Below are positions 28,629-36,971 of a stretch of DNA of 64,000 nt, in pieces. The translations under genes and the position numbers were made by a program. The stretch is from Lishizhenia sp965656535 (GTDB taxonomy: Bacteria > Bacteroidota > Bacteroidia > Flavobacteriales_D > Crocinitomicaceae): positions 349,120-413,119 of the forward strand of contig CBFHKX010000003.1 of assembly GCA_965656535.1 (NCBI GenBank), given 5' to 3'. Position 1 is the stretch's first letter; each line of letters opens with the position of its first letter. The notes beneath the pieces were generated by a model. That model ran no database searches. It saw only the letters and a program-made list of their open reading frames with translations, and was not told the DNA's origin.

Positions 28629-30098
28629 ATGAAAAAAGCGATAGTTATTGGAGCTGGAGTAGCAGGATTAGGATCTTCTATACGGTTGGCAAAATTAGGG
28701 TATTCGGTTACCGTTTTTGATTCCAACCCTTTTGTAGGAGGGAAAATTAATAGCGAAAGGCGCAATGGCTATCGTTTTGATATGGGGCCTAGTGTATTTA
28801 CTGGACCAAATTACGTGAAGGATCTTTACGATTTATGCGGAAAAGACTTTTCAAGTTTCGAGTATAAAAAATTAGAACATTCTTTCACCTACTTCTACCC
28901 TGATGGTCAGCAATTCACAGTACCTGCAGAAAGAGAAGCGCAACTAAATGTACTAGCAAAAGAACTAAATGAGGACAAAAAGGTTTTGGGCAAATACCTA
29001 GATAAATCAAAAAAAAACTACAACTTAATTGCTCCATTATTTATAGAAAGTTCTTTACACAGATGGAAACATCTTCTTAAGAAAAGTTTGTTTAGTGCCC
29101 TAGCGCATTTACCAAGTTACAAGCTAGGAAAAACAATGCACGAAGAAAATGAACGCTTTTTTAAAAACAAAAAAACGGTTCAGTTCTTTGATCGATTTGC
29201 AACATACAACGGGAGTAATCCTTACGAAGCTCCGGCAATGTTGAACATGATTGCACACCTAGAATTAAATGAAGGTGCGTTTTTACCAAAAAATGGCATG
29301 GTGCAAATTCCAGAGTCTTTAAAAGCACTTGCCGAAGAACAGGGCGTTGCGTTTAAATTAGGTGAAAAAGTAGAAGAGATTGTTGTTAAAAACAATGCTG
29401 TTACAGGAGTAATAACCAGTAAGGGAAATTATAATGCCGACGTTGTTTACAGTAATATGGACGTAGCCTTTACTTATGAAAAGCTAATGCCTAAGGCTGA
29501 ACAACCTACGAAAGTTTTAGAGCAAGAAAAATCTTCGAGTGCAATTGTATTCTATTTTGGTATAAAAAAATCATTTTCTCAATTGGGCGTTCATAATATC
29601 TTTTTTAGCGAAAACTACGAAGAAGAGTTTGATAGTATTTTTGAGAAGCATGAGCTTTATCACGATCCGACTATTTATGTAAACATTACGAGTAAAGAAG
29701 TTAAAACCGACGCACCAGATGGCTGCGAAAATTGGTTTGTTATGATTAACTCTAGCGTAGATAAAAACACAGATTGGGAAACAACCACCGCTAAAGCAAG
29801 AGAGATACTTCTAAAGAAACTATCTAAACACCTTAATACAGATATTGAAGCTTTAATTGAAACAGAAGATGTTATGAATCCTGAGATTATTGAGCGAAAA
29901 TATAGCGGAAAGCAAGGTTCAATTTACGGGAATGCTTCTAATAACAAATACGCTGCGTTTTACAGACATGCCAATTTCTCTAAGAAAATAAACGGATTGT
30001 ATTTTGTAGGTGTAACCGTACATCCTGGAGGTGGAATTCCATTAGCGCTGAACTCAGCTAAAATTGCTACGCAGTGTTTGCAAGAAGATTTAAACTAG
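28629..30098 (+). CDS. Phytoene desaturase-family FAD oxidoreductase (CrtI/CrtD-like)
   Basis: 489 residues, typical for CrtI. FAD-binding Rossmann motif at the start (KKAIVIGAGVAGLGSSIRLAK), then VFDSNPFVGGK, GYRFDMGPSVFTGP and the C-terminal family block GLYFVGVTVHPGGGIPLALNSAKIA. Carotenoid desaturases or isomerases share this layout. The N-terminal pattern is nearer to the CrtD (hydroxy-carotenoid 3,4-desaturase) branch, but that is by eye only. No other carotenoid gene is nearby, so the substrate remains open. Between gcvT and a J-domain-like gene with 1-6 bp gaps. Confidence 0.85.
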   Translation: MKKAIVIGAGVAGLGSSIRLAKLGYSVTVFDSNPFVGGKINSERRNGYRFDMGPSVFTGPNYVKDLYDLCGKDFSSFEYKKLEHSFTYFYPDGQQFTVPAEREAQLNVLAKELNEDKKVLGKYLDKSKKNYNLIAPLFIESSLHRWKHLLKKSLFSALAHLPSYKLGKTMHEENERFFKNKKTVQFFDRFATYNGSNPYEAPAMLNMIAHLELNEGAFLPKNGMVQIPESLKALAEEQGVAFKLGEKVEEIVVKNNAVTGVITSKGNYNADVVYSNMDVAFTYEKLMPKAEQPTKVLEQEKSSSAIVFYFGIKKSFSQLGVHNIFFSENYEEEFDSIFEKHELYHDPTIYVNITSKEVKTDAPDGCENWFVMINSSVDKNTDWETTTAKAREILLKKLSKHLNTDIEALIETEDVMNPEIIERKYSGKQGSIYGNASNNKYAAFYRHANFSKKINGLYFVGVTVHPGGGIPLALNSAKIATQCLQEDLN

Positions 30099-30099
30099 A

Positions 30100-30459
30100 A
30101 TGAAAAACTATTACTCTATTTTAGGAGTCGATTATACTACAACTGAAAGTGAACTTTTAACAAAACTTGAACACCTATTATTCGTCGAACACCCTAACCT
30201 TAGAAAAACTCAAAACGATGCGCGAGTAGAATATTCTGAACAAATAGAAGCTTTGTTACTTTTAAGAAAGTCTGATGTGAGAAGAAAGTATGACCTTCTT
30301 CTAAAACACAAAAACAATACAGAAGTGAGACATTCAGTTAAATACAAAACATTTTCAGAAATTATTGCAAAGATTGAGCAAGACTGTAAAAATGAGTGCG
30401 AAGAAATACTGTGTATGTCACCCCAAGAAATAAAAGCTTATTACAAAAATCAGTCTTAA
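30100..30459 (+). CDS. Degenerate J-domain (DnaJ-like) protein with HPN instead of HPD
   Basis: 119 residues. It begins MKNYYSILGVDYTTTESEL, the classical helix I/II start of a J-domain, and has EHPNLRKTQND at the loop where DnaJ has HPD. It then reads IEALLLLRKSDVRRKYDLLL, matching helices III/IV (usually YEVLSDPxKRRxYD). The essential Asp of HPD is Asn, so it probably cannot stimulate a DnaK ATPase. The C-terminal 40 residues are acidic and Cys-containing, of unknown kind. One base after the desaturase gene; its 3' end overlaps the convergent acyltransferase gene by 4 bp. Confidence 0.65.
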   Translation: MKNYYSILGVDYTTTESELLTKLEHLLFVEHPNLRKTQNDARVEYSEQIEALLLLRKSDVRRKYDLLLKHKNNTEVRHSVKYKTFSEIIAKIEQDCKNECEEILCMSPQEIKAYYKNQS

Positions 30460-31007
30460 ACTTTTGGTGCCTTAATTCCGTTTTCAGGATTTCTACCTTT
30501 AAATTGACTCAACTGTTTTTTTATATACTTTATGTCTGCATCCACATTCCCAGTTGGTTCGAAACGCTCTAAAAATCCACCAATTTTCTTTTCATAGTCT
30601 ATGTATCCCAAATAAATAGGCACTTTTGCATTTTGCGCAATGTAATAGAACCCTTTTTTCCACTTATCGTTATAACTGCGTGTACCTTCTGGTGTAAAGA
30701 CCATAAACATAGAAGTAGATTGGTCAAAAATATCTGTTGCCAACTGTGTTAAATTATTGTTCTTTTTTCTATCTACAGGAATTCCGCCGAGCGCTTTTAA
30801 AATAATCCCCAGAGGAAAGAAAAAGAGGTCTTTTTTAATTAAAAATTTTGGTTTTACTCCGTAAGAATTAAAGGCCATTCTCCCTAAAATAAAATCCCAA
30901 TTTGATGTATGTGGTCCCATACAAACCACACATTTCTCCACTCCTTTTGGCGCGTGCGGATCAATTTTCCAACCAAACAACTTTAAAATTCCTTTTGAAA
31001 ATCCCAT
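30456..31007 (-). CDS. Lysophospholipid acyltransferase (PlsC/LPLAT family)
   Basis: 183 residues, a short member of the family. The acyltransferase motif H-x4-D is in GPHTSNWDFILG, the second block is LGGIPVDR, and the third is FTPEGTRSYNDKWKKGFY (EGTR motif). Esterifies a lysolipid at the inner membrane; the short length and the HTSNWDF variant recall the Bacteroidota group annotated as 1-acyl-glycerol-3-phosphate acyltransferase or glycerol acyltransferase. Exact substrate unknown. Divergent from the unknown gene at 31085. Confidence 0.85.
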   Translation of the reverse strand: MGFSKGILKLFGWKIDPHAPKGVEKCVVCMGPHTSNWDFILGRMAFNSYGVKPKFLIKKDLFFFPLGIILKALGGIPVDRKKNNNLTQLATDIFDQSTSMFMVFTPEGTRSYNDKWKKGFYYIAQNAKVPIYLGYIDYEKKIGGFLERFEPTGNVDADIKYIKKQLSQFKGRNPENGIKAPKV

Positions 31008-31084
31008 GTCGTAAAATTAAACATAAAAAAATAGTAAAAACAAAAATAGAGTATACGCAATTTAATATTTACTTTCGTTTTGAA

Positions 31085-32452
31085 ATGCATACTACCAGAT
31101 ATAAAAAACTTTTAAATACACTATTGCTACTCGCCTGCTTATGGCTCTTGTACTTTTGTATTCGTTTTATTAAGATAGACAATAATCAAACGCTAGAAAA
31201 CTATCTTCCCACCAATTCAGAACTTGTAGTAAAGATTAAATCTAAGGCAGTTTTAAAACTTTTCTTAAGCGACATTCTTTACCAAAACAAATTTAATAGA
31301 AAATCCATCAGTAAATTTGACATAGATACCAAGAACACAAGCAATAAAAGTTCTGGTATAGATATAGAAAAAAATGTACTCTTTTTTTATGAAAAGTGGG
31401 AAAAGAAAGATATTCTTGGCGTTTTTGTGCATGTTTCTAGTAAAGAAAAATTTCTTGAGTTAAATAAAAACAAAAATATTTTCACAAGCGTAAATGGAGA
31501 AATTGGCTGTTTACTTCGTGTTTTCTCCGAAGATGATATAAATACAGACGCTCTTGAAAAATACGCAATAGACTTACTGAAGTCTAACCGAGATAAATCC
31601 TACGCTAAGCTTAATTTGCAAAAACTAGGTACATCGAATAGTATGATAGATATTTACTATTCAGGCAATCAAAGCTCACTTTTAAACAACCTACTCTTAC
31701 AAGTATCTGTAGAAAAAAACACAATTAACTTAAATGGAAAAGCATCCCTCAATCCTGCATTAGAAAAAGATAGTTTACCCAACTATTTTGTGCGTAGTCG
31801 CAATAAAGAACACCTTGCTTTAAATATGGGCAGACTACCAGATACGTTAAACTACTATCTTGACGCAGTTTTAAAAGAAATTCACCTTAATCTTCCTAAG
31901 ATTAAAAAACAAAATATTCTTTTTTATGGTATAGGATTGGATAATATTGAAGGTAAGATGTCTATTCAACCCTATTTTGATGCTGTATTTAAGTTTGAAG
32001 ACACCTTAACGATCTCAAATAAAATTGCAAAGGTGAGTGAGTTAGATAGCAGTATTGCAACCATCACAAAAGACACCATTACCTTAGGCGGAACGCATTA
32101 CTATTTCAAACAACTTAGTGCACAAGATGTATATGTAGGTACTGCTCCACAACCCAAAATATATACTATGCCCTCACCACCTATATTTTACTTAAGGGGA
32201 AGACCTGAAAGCATTTTAAACATAGATGGAAATAGTTGGATAGCGGATATCGCACGTGCTATCCCTCAAATTAGAAATTCAAGAGATTTTCTAAAAGAAA
32301 TAAAAAACTTTGAAATTGAGGCTTACGGCAACAAAGATTTAAGTGTAGATATACGAGGTAAAATTGACTTTAAAGCCGAAGAGTTTGTTACTTTAAAGGT
32401 TATCGACTATATACTTTCTTTTATTAAAGCTCCTACTTTAAAAGACGATTAA
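31085..32452 (+). CDS. Unknown membrane-anchored protein (455 aa)
   Basis: 455 residues from the ATG at 31085; the frame is open 61 codons further upstream, but that part runs through the divergent acyltransferase start and is not protein-like. Residues about 10-28 form one membrane anchor (LLNTLLLLACLWLLYFCIRF). The remainder is a soluble, probably periplasmic domain of mixed alpha/beta character with no motif I recognise. A TACTTTCG sequence 7 nt upstream resembles a -7 box. The stop overlaps the convergent substrate-binding-like gene by 4 bp. Function unknown. Confidence 0.75.
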   Translation: MHTTRYKKLLNTLLLLACLWLLYFCIRFIKIDNNQTLENYLPTNSELVVKIKSKAVLKLFLSDILYQNKFNRKSISKFDIDTKNTSNKSSGIDIEKNVLFFYEKWEKKDILGVFVHVSSKEKFLELNKNKNIFTSVNGEIGCLLRVFSEDDINTDALEKYAIDLLKSNRDKSYAKLNLQKLGTSNSMIDIYYSGNQSSLLNNLLLQVSVEKNTINLNGKASLNPALEKDSLPNYFVRSRNKEHLALNMGRLPDTLNYYLDAVLKEIHLNLPKIKKQNILFYGIGLDNIEGKMSIQPYFDAVFKFEDTLTISNKIAKVSELDSSIATITKDTITLGGTHYYFKQLSAQDVYVGTAPQPKIYTMPSPPIFYLRGRPESILNIDGNSWIADIARAIPQIRNSRDFLKEIKNFEIEAYGNKDLSVDIRGKIDFKAEEFVTLKVIDYILSFIKAPTLKDD

Positions 32453-33234
32453 AACTGGTTTTGCAACTGCATAAAGTAGCTTGGCGCGCCTAACAATCTA
32501 GAACCATACCATGAAAAAAACTCTCCATCTACAAGTAGAATACGAGCATTAGGATAAAGCAATTGATATTTTTCTATGTGCTTTTCTTTAAAAGGAAATG
32601 GCTCTGAGCTTAAGAAAATAAAGTCTGGTTCAATAGAAATATCCTCGTTTATTTCTGGATAACGCGTTTGCTCTCCTAAACTATTTTTCATCTTAAAAAC
32701 ATCCGTTAAAAGATGATTAATGAAGGTTTGTTTTCCAACTCCTAATGTTGGATTTTCCCAAATTAAATAAAGAAAAGTTTTGTTAAAAAAATGAGGTGTA
32801 AACGCTTTAAAGTTTTCCTTAATGGTATGAATACATGCTTCTGCTTGATCTACTTTTCCACAAATTTCTCCGAGTTTCGACAACATATCAAAAGCATCGG
32901 GTAAAGTGTAAATATCACTCATCCAAACAGGTGCTATTCTTTCTAGCGCTTCTATGTTTTCTTTTTGATTTTCTTCTTTGTTACCAATGATTAAATCTGG
33001 CTTAAGCGCTGCAATTTTATCTACATTGGCATCTTTTGTACCCCCAATCCTTTGCTTTGATTTAAACCATTTAGCTGGATGAATGCAAAATTTAGTTATA
33101 CCTACTGTTTCACTTTCTAAACCTAGTGTATAGAGAAACTCTGTTTGAGATGGAACTAATGAAACAATGCGTTGAGGAGGGAAATTAACCTCAACTTTTC
33201 TATTCATCTGATCAACAAACACTTTTTTTTTCAT
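32449..33234 (-). CDS. Helical-backbone metal/cobalamin receptor-like protein (BtuF/FhuD-like), no signal peptide
   Basis: 261 residues from the ATG at 33232-33234. The frame extends 12 codons upstream, but that stretch contains a terminator for the upstream gene, so the later ATG is chosen. The fold is that of ABC-transporter receptors with a helical backbone: RIVSLVPSQTEFLYTLGL, VGITKFCIHPA, IGGTKDANVDKIAALKPDLIIGNKEEN, LWENPTLGVGKQTFINHLL and the final YGSRLLGAP. Such proteins bind cobalamin or chelated iron in the periplasm. This one lacks any signal peptide, so it may work in the cytosol; no transporter gene is next to it. Confidence 0.82.
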   Translation of the reverse strand: MKKKVFVDQMNRKVEVNFPPQRIVSLVPSQTEFLYTLGLESETVGITKFCIHPAKWFKSKQRIGGTKDANVDKIAALKPDLIIGNKEENQKENIEALERIAPVWMSDIYTLPDAFDMLSKLGEICGKVDQAEACIHTIKENFKAFTPHFFNKTFLYLIWENPTLGVGKQTFINHLLTDVFKMKNSLGEQTRYPEINEDISIEPDFIFLSSEPFPFKEKHIEKYQLLYPNARILLVDGEFFSWYGSRLLGAPSYFMQLQNQF

Positions 33235-33246
33235 CGTTTTTGGTAT

Positions 33247-33277
33247 AAAAAAAAGGATTAATCTTAACAATTAATCC
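33247..33277 (-). terminator. Intrinsic terminator of the cystathionine beta-synthase gene
   Basis: Perfect 8-bp stem GGATTAAT / ATTAATCC (33255-33262 and 33270-33277), 7-nt loop, followed on the minus strand by a run of T. It sits 19 bp after the stop of the upstream gene. Confidence 0.85.
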
Positions 33278-33295
33278 TTTTCCCAAATTATCCAA

Positions 33296-34657
33296 TTAAG
33301 CAATTGCTGCTATAATATCGTAACGCGTAATGATGTGGTGCTTACCATTTTCGAGCTCAACCAATACGGCAGGCACATCTTTATTTATAAGTTGTGAGAC
33401 AGCTTCTATCTTTGTATTAAATTTCACTATTGGTAAAGGCGGACTCATTACGCTATTGAGTGCTTTATCACCCATTTTCGGGTTATCCACCAATAATTCA
33501 AAAAGCGCCTTATCGTTTACCATTCCTGCAAACTCTCCATTTCTGGTAACTGGAATTTGAGAAATTTTGTATTGTCTCATTTTAGCAACGGCATGCGAAA
33601 CTAATTCTTCGCTACCCAAGTGCACAAGTGGTTTATCTGCATGAGCTGCAATTAAATCTCCAGCTGTTTTATGTTTTTCTTCGAGAAATCCTCTTTCTCT
33701 CATCCAATCATCATTATACATTTTACCCACATATCTAGATCCATGATCGTGGAAAAGAACAACAACAACATCGTCTTCTTTTAATTGGTCTTTTAACTGT
33801 AATAAGCCTTTAACAGCAGCTCCACCCGAATTTCCGATAAAAATACCTTCTTCTCGAGATACTTTTCTAGTCCAAATAGCAGCATCTCTATCTGTCACCT
33901 TTTCAAAATGATCAATTACAGAAAAATCTACGTTTTTAGGCAAAATATCTTCTCCGATTCCTTCAGTGATATACGGATAAATTTCGTTTTCATCAAAAAT
34001 TCCTGTTTCGTGGTATTTTTTAAAAACAGAACCATATGTATCTATTCCCCAAATTTTAATATTCGGATTTTTTTCTTTTAAGTATTTACCTGTACCAGAA
34101 ATTGTACCTCCTGTTCCTACTCCAACAATAAAATGTGTTATTTTTCCTTCTGTCTGTTCCCAAATCTCTGGTCCAGTTTGCTCATAATGTGCAATTGCAT
34201 TTGACGGGTTATCGTATTGATTCACATACCAAGAATTAGGTGTTTCTTCTGCTAAACGCTTTGAAACAGAGTAATAAGAACGTGGATCATCTGGTTCAAC
34301 ATCTGTTGGGCAAACAACTACTTCTGCTCCAACGGCACGCAAAATATCCATTTTCTCTTTACTTTGCTTATCTGAAAGAACGCAAACTAATTTATATCCT
34401 TTAATAATAGCTGCAAGGGCTAATCCCATACCGGTATTTCCTGAAGTTCCTTCAATTATGGTTCCTCCTGGCTTAATTCTTCCGTCAGCTTCCGCATCTT
34501 CAACCATTTTCAACGCCATTCTATCTTTGATAGAGTTTCCTGGATTGGTTGTTTCAACTTTTGCAAGCACCGTAGCTTTGATATCTTCAATTACCTTGTG
34601 CATCTTTACCAAAGGTGTATTCCCGATGGTTTCTAATATATTATTGTAGTATTTCAT
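33296..34657 (-). CDS. Cystathionine beta-synthase (PLP enzyme with CBS-domain pair)
   Basis: 453 residues. N-terminal PLP-dependent synthase: NILETIGNTPLVKM, the Schiff-base Lys in NPGNSIKDRMAL, the phosphate-binding EGTSGNTGMGLAL, and GVGTGGTISGTGKYLK. C-terminal pair of CBS domains (about 330-453: LVHLGSEELVSHAVAKM, ISQIPVTRNGEFAGMV, and HHIITRYDIIAAIA). Condenses serine and homocysteine, or acts as a cysteine synthase with CBS regulation. The YITEGIGEDILP segment is typical of true cystathionine beta-synthase. Single gene with its own promoter and terminator. Confidence 0.92.
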   Translation of the reverse strand: MKYYNNILETIGNTPLVKMHKVIEDIKATVLAKVETTNPGNSIKDRMALKMVEDAEADGRIKPGGTIIEGTSGNTGMGLALAAIIKGYKLVCVLSDKQSKEKMDILRAVGAEVVVCPTDVEPDDPRSYYSVSKRLAEETPNSWYVNQYDNPSNAIAHYEQTGPEIWEQTEGKITHFIVGVGTGGTISGTGKYLKEKNPNIKIWGIDTYGSVFKKYHETGIFDENEIYPYITEGIGEDILPKNVDFSVIDHFEKVTDRDAAIWTRKVSREEGIFIGNSGGAAVKGLLQLKDQLKEDDVVVVLFHDHGSRYVGKMYNDDWMRERGFLEEKHKTAGDLIAAHADKPLVHLGSEELVSHAVAKMRQYKISQIPVTRNGEFAGMVNDKALFELLVDNPKMGDKALNSVMSPPLPIVKFNTKIEAVSQLINKDVPAVLVELENGKHHIITRYDIIAAIA

Positions 34658-34676
34658 TCTATTTATTATGCTTTTA

Positions 34677-34684
34677 CAAAGGTA
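34677..34684 (-). promoter_or_regulatory. -7 box for the cystathionine beta-synthase gene
   Basis: Minus-strand TACCTTTG, an exact TAnnTTTG match, 19 nt before the ATG at 34657. Confidence 0.55.
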
Positions 34685-34840
34685 ATAAGTTGAATCGGCT
34701 ATAAAAATGTTTAAGCATTAAATAATATGAAAGAGAGTCATCGCGACTATCTGTTAAGGTCTGCTATAAATACACAACAAATTATCGAACATAAACAGCA
34801 TTGCTCAGAAAAAATTAAACCAAAAAGAAAATAAGTCCAA

Positions 34841-35266
34841 TTATTTTCGGTTAATTATTTTATAAAACCATTCTTTTTGAGCCATCACAATATTTAAGAA
34901 AACACTGTCAATAATTAAATCATTTTGATCTATCCAAGTATCAATTTCTTCAAAAATGGCATTTTCTGTATTGTTTATTCCTTTGTAATAATGAGGAATG
35001 AGTTCAAAAAACTCTAAAATTTCAAGAAACTTAAGTGTTATGTAGGCATTTTTGGGATCGAGCTGACTATAATACATTTTCACATTCGCTTTCTCCGATG
35101 CCATATTCCATTTATACAACTCGTCAAAGGCTACAATCCAATTTAAACTTGCGTCTTTGTCTGGAGTATTATTATACTCTTCAACGGCTAAATCCCACAA
35201 TTCTAAAATAGCTTGTGGAGAATCTAAGTTGGAAAAAACTTCATCTAAATAGAGATTTTCTTGCAT
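34841..35266 (-). CDS. Conserved-looking hypothetical protein (141 aa)
   Basis: 141 residues from the ATG at 35264-35266; an 11-codon upstream extension is rejected because it would contain the promoter. Acidic, helical and cytoplasmic in look (MQENLYLDEVFSNLDSPQAI..., NWIVAFDELYKWNMASEKAN, WIDQNDLIIDSVFLNIVMAQ). No motif or family recognised. It has a full promoter match whose -7 box ends 4 nt before the ATG, so the transcript should be leaderless or nearly so. It lies just downstream of the tandem SUMF1 gene on the same strand but seems to be separately transcribed. Confidence 0.65.
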   Translation of the reverse strand: MQENLYLDEVFSNLDSPQAILELWDLAVEEYNNTPDKDASLNWIVAFDELYKWNMASEKANVKMYYSQLDPKNAYITLKFLEILEFFELIPHYYKGINNTENAIFEEIDTWIDQNDLIIDSVFLNIVMAQKEWFYKIINRK

Positions 35267-35270
35267 CTTA

Positions 35271-35300
35271 CAAAGGTATGGAATAGAATAAAATGACAAA
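35271..35300 (-). promoter_or_regulatory. Strong Bacteroidota promoter, leaderless arrangement
   Basis: On the minus strand: TTTG (35297-35300), 18-nt spacer, TACCTTTG (35271-35278). Both elements match the consensus. Only 4 nt separate the -7 box from the ATG at 35266. Confidence 0.65.
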
Positions 35301-35307
35301 ACATATG

Positions 35308-36879
35308 TTACCGTTTTATTGCTATAAACCTAAACCCTGTAAATGGAGATGCGCCAGTATATTCTTCTTGTTCTGTGATGAGTAATTTTTGTGAATAACT
35401 TAACCAAGAACCACCTTTACATATTTTTCCTTGTACCATCTCATTTACATTACCTGCCATATTATATACACCGATATCATTTGGAAAAAAGGTGTTTGAT
35501 GGGCATGTAAATTCAAAACCATCTATTGCTTTTTGGTCAAAATAAACTCCTTTACGATTCTCAATTAGCGATTGAGTTGTATTCAAGAAGTATTCGAACC
35601 GCTCCTCTACTGGATGAAAGTTTGCTAGGAAATGACCTTTTGAATTTCGAATATACGGTCCGCCCCAAGGATAAGTCGCACTTTTTAAAGTTCCTCTTGC
35701 TGCATTTTCCCATTGTTGTTTTGTTGGAAGCTGAATAATAAGAGAAGTATATTTCTTTTTATTGAACTTGTTGTATTTCGCTGTAAGCCATTGACAAAAA
35801 TCTACTGCATCATCGTACGTTATATTCACCACTGGATAATTAGAAAAATAACTGAGAGAACTGTAATCGTTTACTAAATGTTGGCTATAATCAGAGAAAA
35901 GTTCCCAGTTTTCATCTCTTGGCTTTCTTGAATTATTTTCTTTTGTGAAAAAACTGTAGAGCTGATTGTTTACCTCAATTTTTGAAACAAGGATAGAATC
36001 ATTCAAGTTTACAAGTAACTTTTCAATCATTTTAGAAGATAACTCTTCCTTAGTTTTATTCAATTCTTTGAAGCGAACAACCTCTATTACATACCTAAAA
36101 CCAACTGATGACGAAACCAATTCTTTTTCTAGAAATTCAGTAGAAGCTTCAATTTCTAAAGAAGGCAAATATGATCTCCAGTTTCCACCGATAGCATATG
36201 TTTTATCTAAAAGTAATTCAGACACATTTCCACTCATATTGAAAAGTCCGAAATTATTAGGCCAATACGACTGAACGGGAGCTGTGACGTCAGCACCATC
36301 ATTAATGCTACCCGCAACACCCATAAAATCTCCTTTACCTCTTACATAGTTTCCTTTAATCTGCCCTTCAAACTTTTTTAAAGAAGACCTCGGCGTATTG
36401 CCTGTCCAGCCAAAAATTGCATTTGGATCTCCAGCTCTAGCAGCCATTTTCCATTCATGTTCTGTTGGAAGTCGAACCAAAACTTCTAGTATTGGATGTT
36501 TTTCATCTTTTTGATAATAACTATTTAGTCGATTTGTTAACCAACTGCAATAAGCCATCGCTTTCTTTTTGGAAACTCCAACTACGGGATAATTTCTGTA
36601 GGCAGGATGTGTAAAATAATACTCTGCGTATTTTGCATTGCCAAATTTACCTAACCAAACAGTTGTGTCTGGATAGACATCTTCCACACCTTCTTTAGGC
36701 TTATTATTTTCCAGATAATATAAAAATTCTTGATATTGAAAATTACTCACTTCTGTTTTTGCCATCCAAAGAATAGAATTACGAATAGGTTCACAGTTGA
36801 ATAGTGTAGCTTTTTTCATTTCTTGACTAAAAGAAAATACTGCACTTACAAGAGTTAAGAGGAGTAGAATATATTTCAT
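35308..36879 (-). CDS. Exported tandem SUMF1/formylglycine-generating-enzyme-like protein
   Basis: 523 residues from the ATG at 36877-36879, which starts a signal peptide (MKYILLLLTLVSAVFSFS). Two FGE-sulfatase-type modules follow. The first, about 30-265, has TEVSNFQYQEFLYYL, AMAYCSWLTNRL, LPTEHEWKMAARAG, FGLFNMSGNVSELL and SSVGFRYV. The second, about 290-523, has EVNNQLYSFFT, AVDFCQWLTAKY, LPTKQQWENAARG, IGVYNMAGNVNEMV and FTGFRFIAI. The usual GNVWEW is altered in both, and the paired catalytic Cys of true FGE are not apparent. The fold is therefore probably structural, as in GldJ/GldK of the gliding/secretion apparatus, but without a lipoprotein Cys. Confidence 0.85.
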   Translation of the reverse strand: MKYILLLLTLVSAVFSFSQEMKKATLFNCEPIRNSILWMAKTEVSNFQYQEFLYYLENNKPKEGVEDVYPDTTVWLGKFGNAKYAEYYFTHPAYRNYPVVGVSKKKAMAYCSWLTNRLNSYYQKDEKHPILEVLVRLPTEHEWKMAARAGDPNAIFGWTGNTPRSSLKKFEGQIKGNYVRGKGDFMGVAGSINDGADVTAPVQSYWPNNFGLFNMSGNVSELLLDKTYAIGGNWRSYLPSLEIEASTEFLEKELVSSSVGFRYVIEVVRFKELNKTKEELSSKMIEKLLVNLNDSILVSKIEVNNQLYSFFTKENNSRKPRDENWELFSDYSQHLVNDYSSLSYFSNYPVVNITYDDAVDFCQWLTAKYNKFNKKKYTSLIIQLPTKQQWENAARGTLKSATYPWGGPYIRNSKGHFLANFHPVEERFEYFLNTTQSLIENRKGVYFDQKAIDGFEFTCPSNTFFPNDIGVYNMAGNVNEMVQGKICKGGSWLSYSQKLLITEQEEYTGASPFTGFRFIAIKR

Positions 36880-36920
36880 ATAAAAATTATTTACCCCATA
36901 ACGTAAAAATGAATAATTGT

Positions 36921-36948
36921 TACAAAAAAGGAGTGTACACAACACTCC
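36921..36948 (-). terminator. Intrinsic terminator of rmuC
   Basis: Perfect 7-bp stem GGAGTGT / ACACTCC (36930-36936 and 36942-36948) with a 5-nt loop and a T-run on the minus-strand side. Confidence 0.8.
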
Positions 36949-36971
36949 TTTTTAACTTTAGATGAATTGCT

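Noticed and set aside
35308..36879. Calling the tandem SUMF1 protein GldJ or GldK
   Set aside because: No lipoprotein Cys and no gld neighbours; two modules per chain are not typical.
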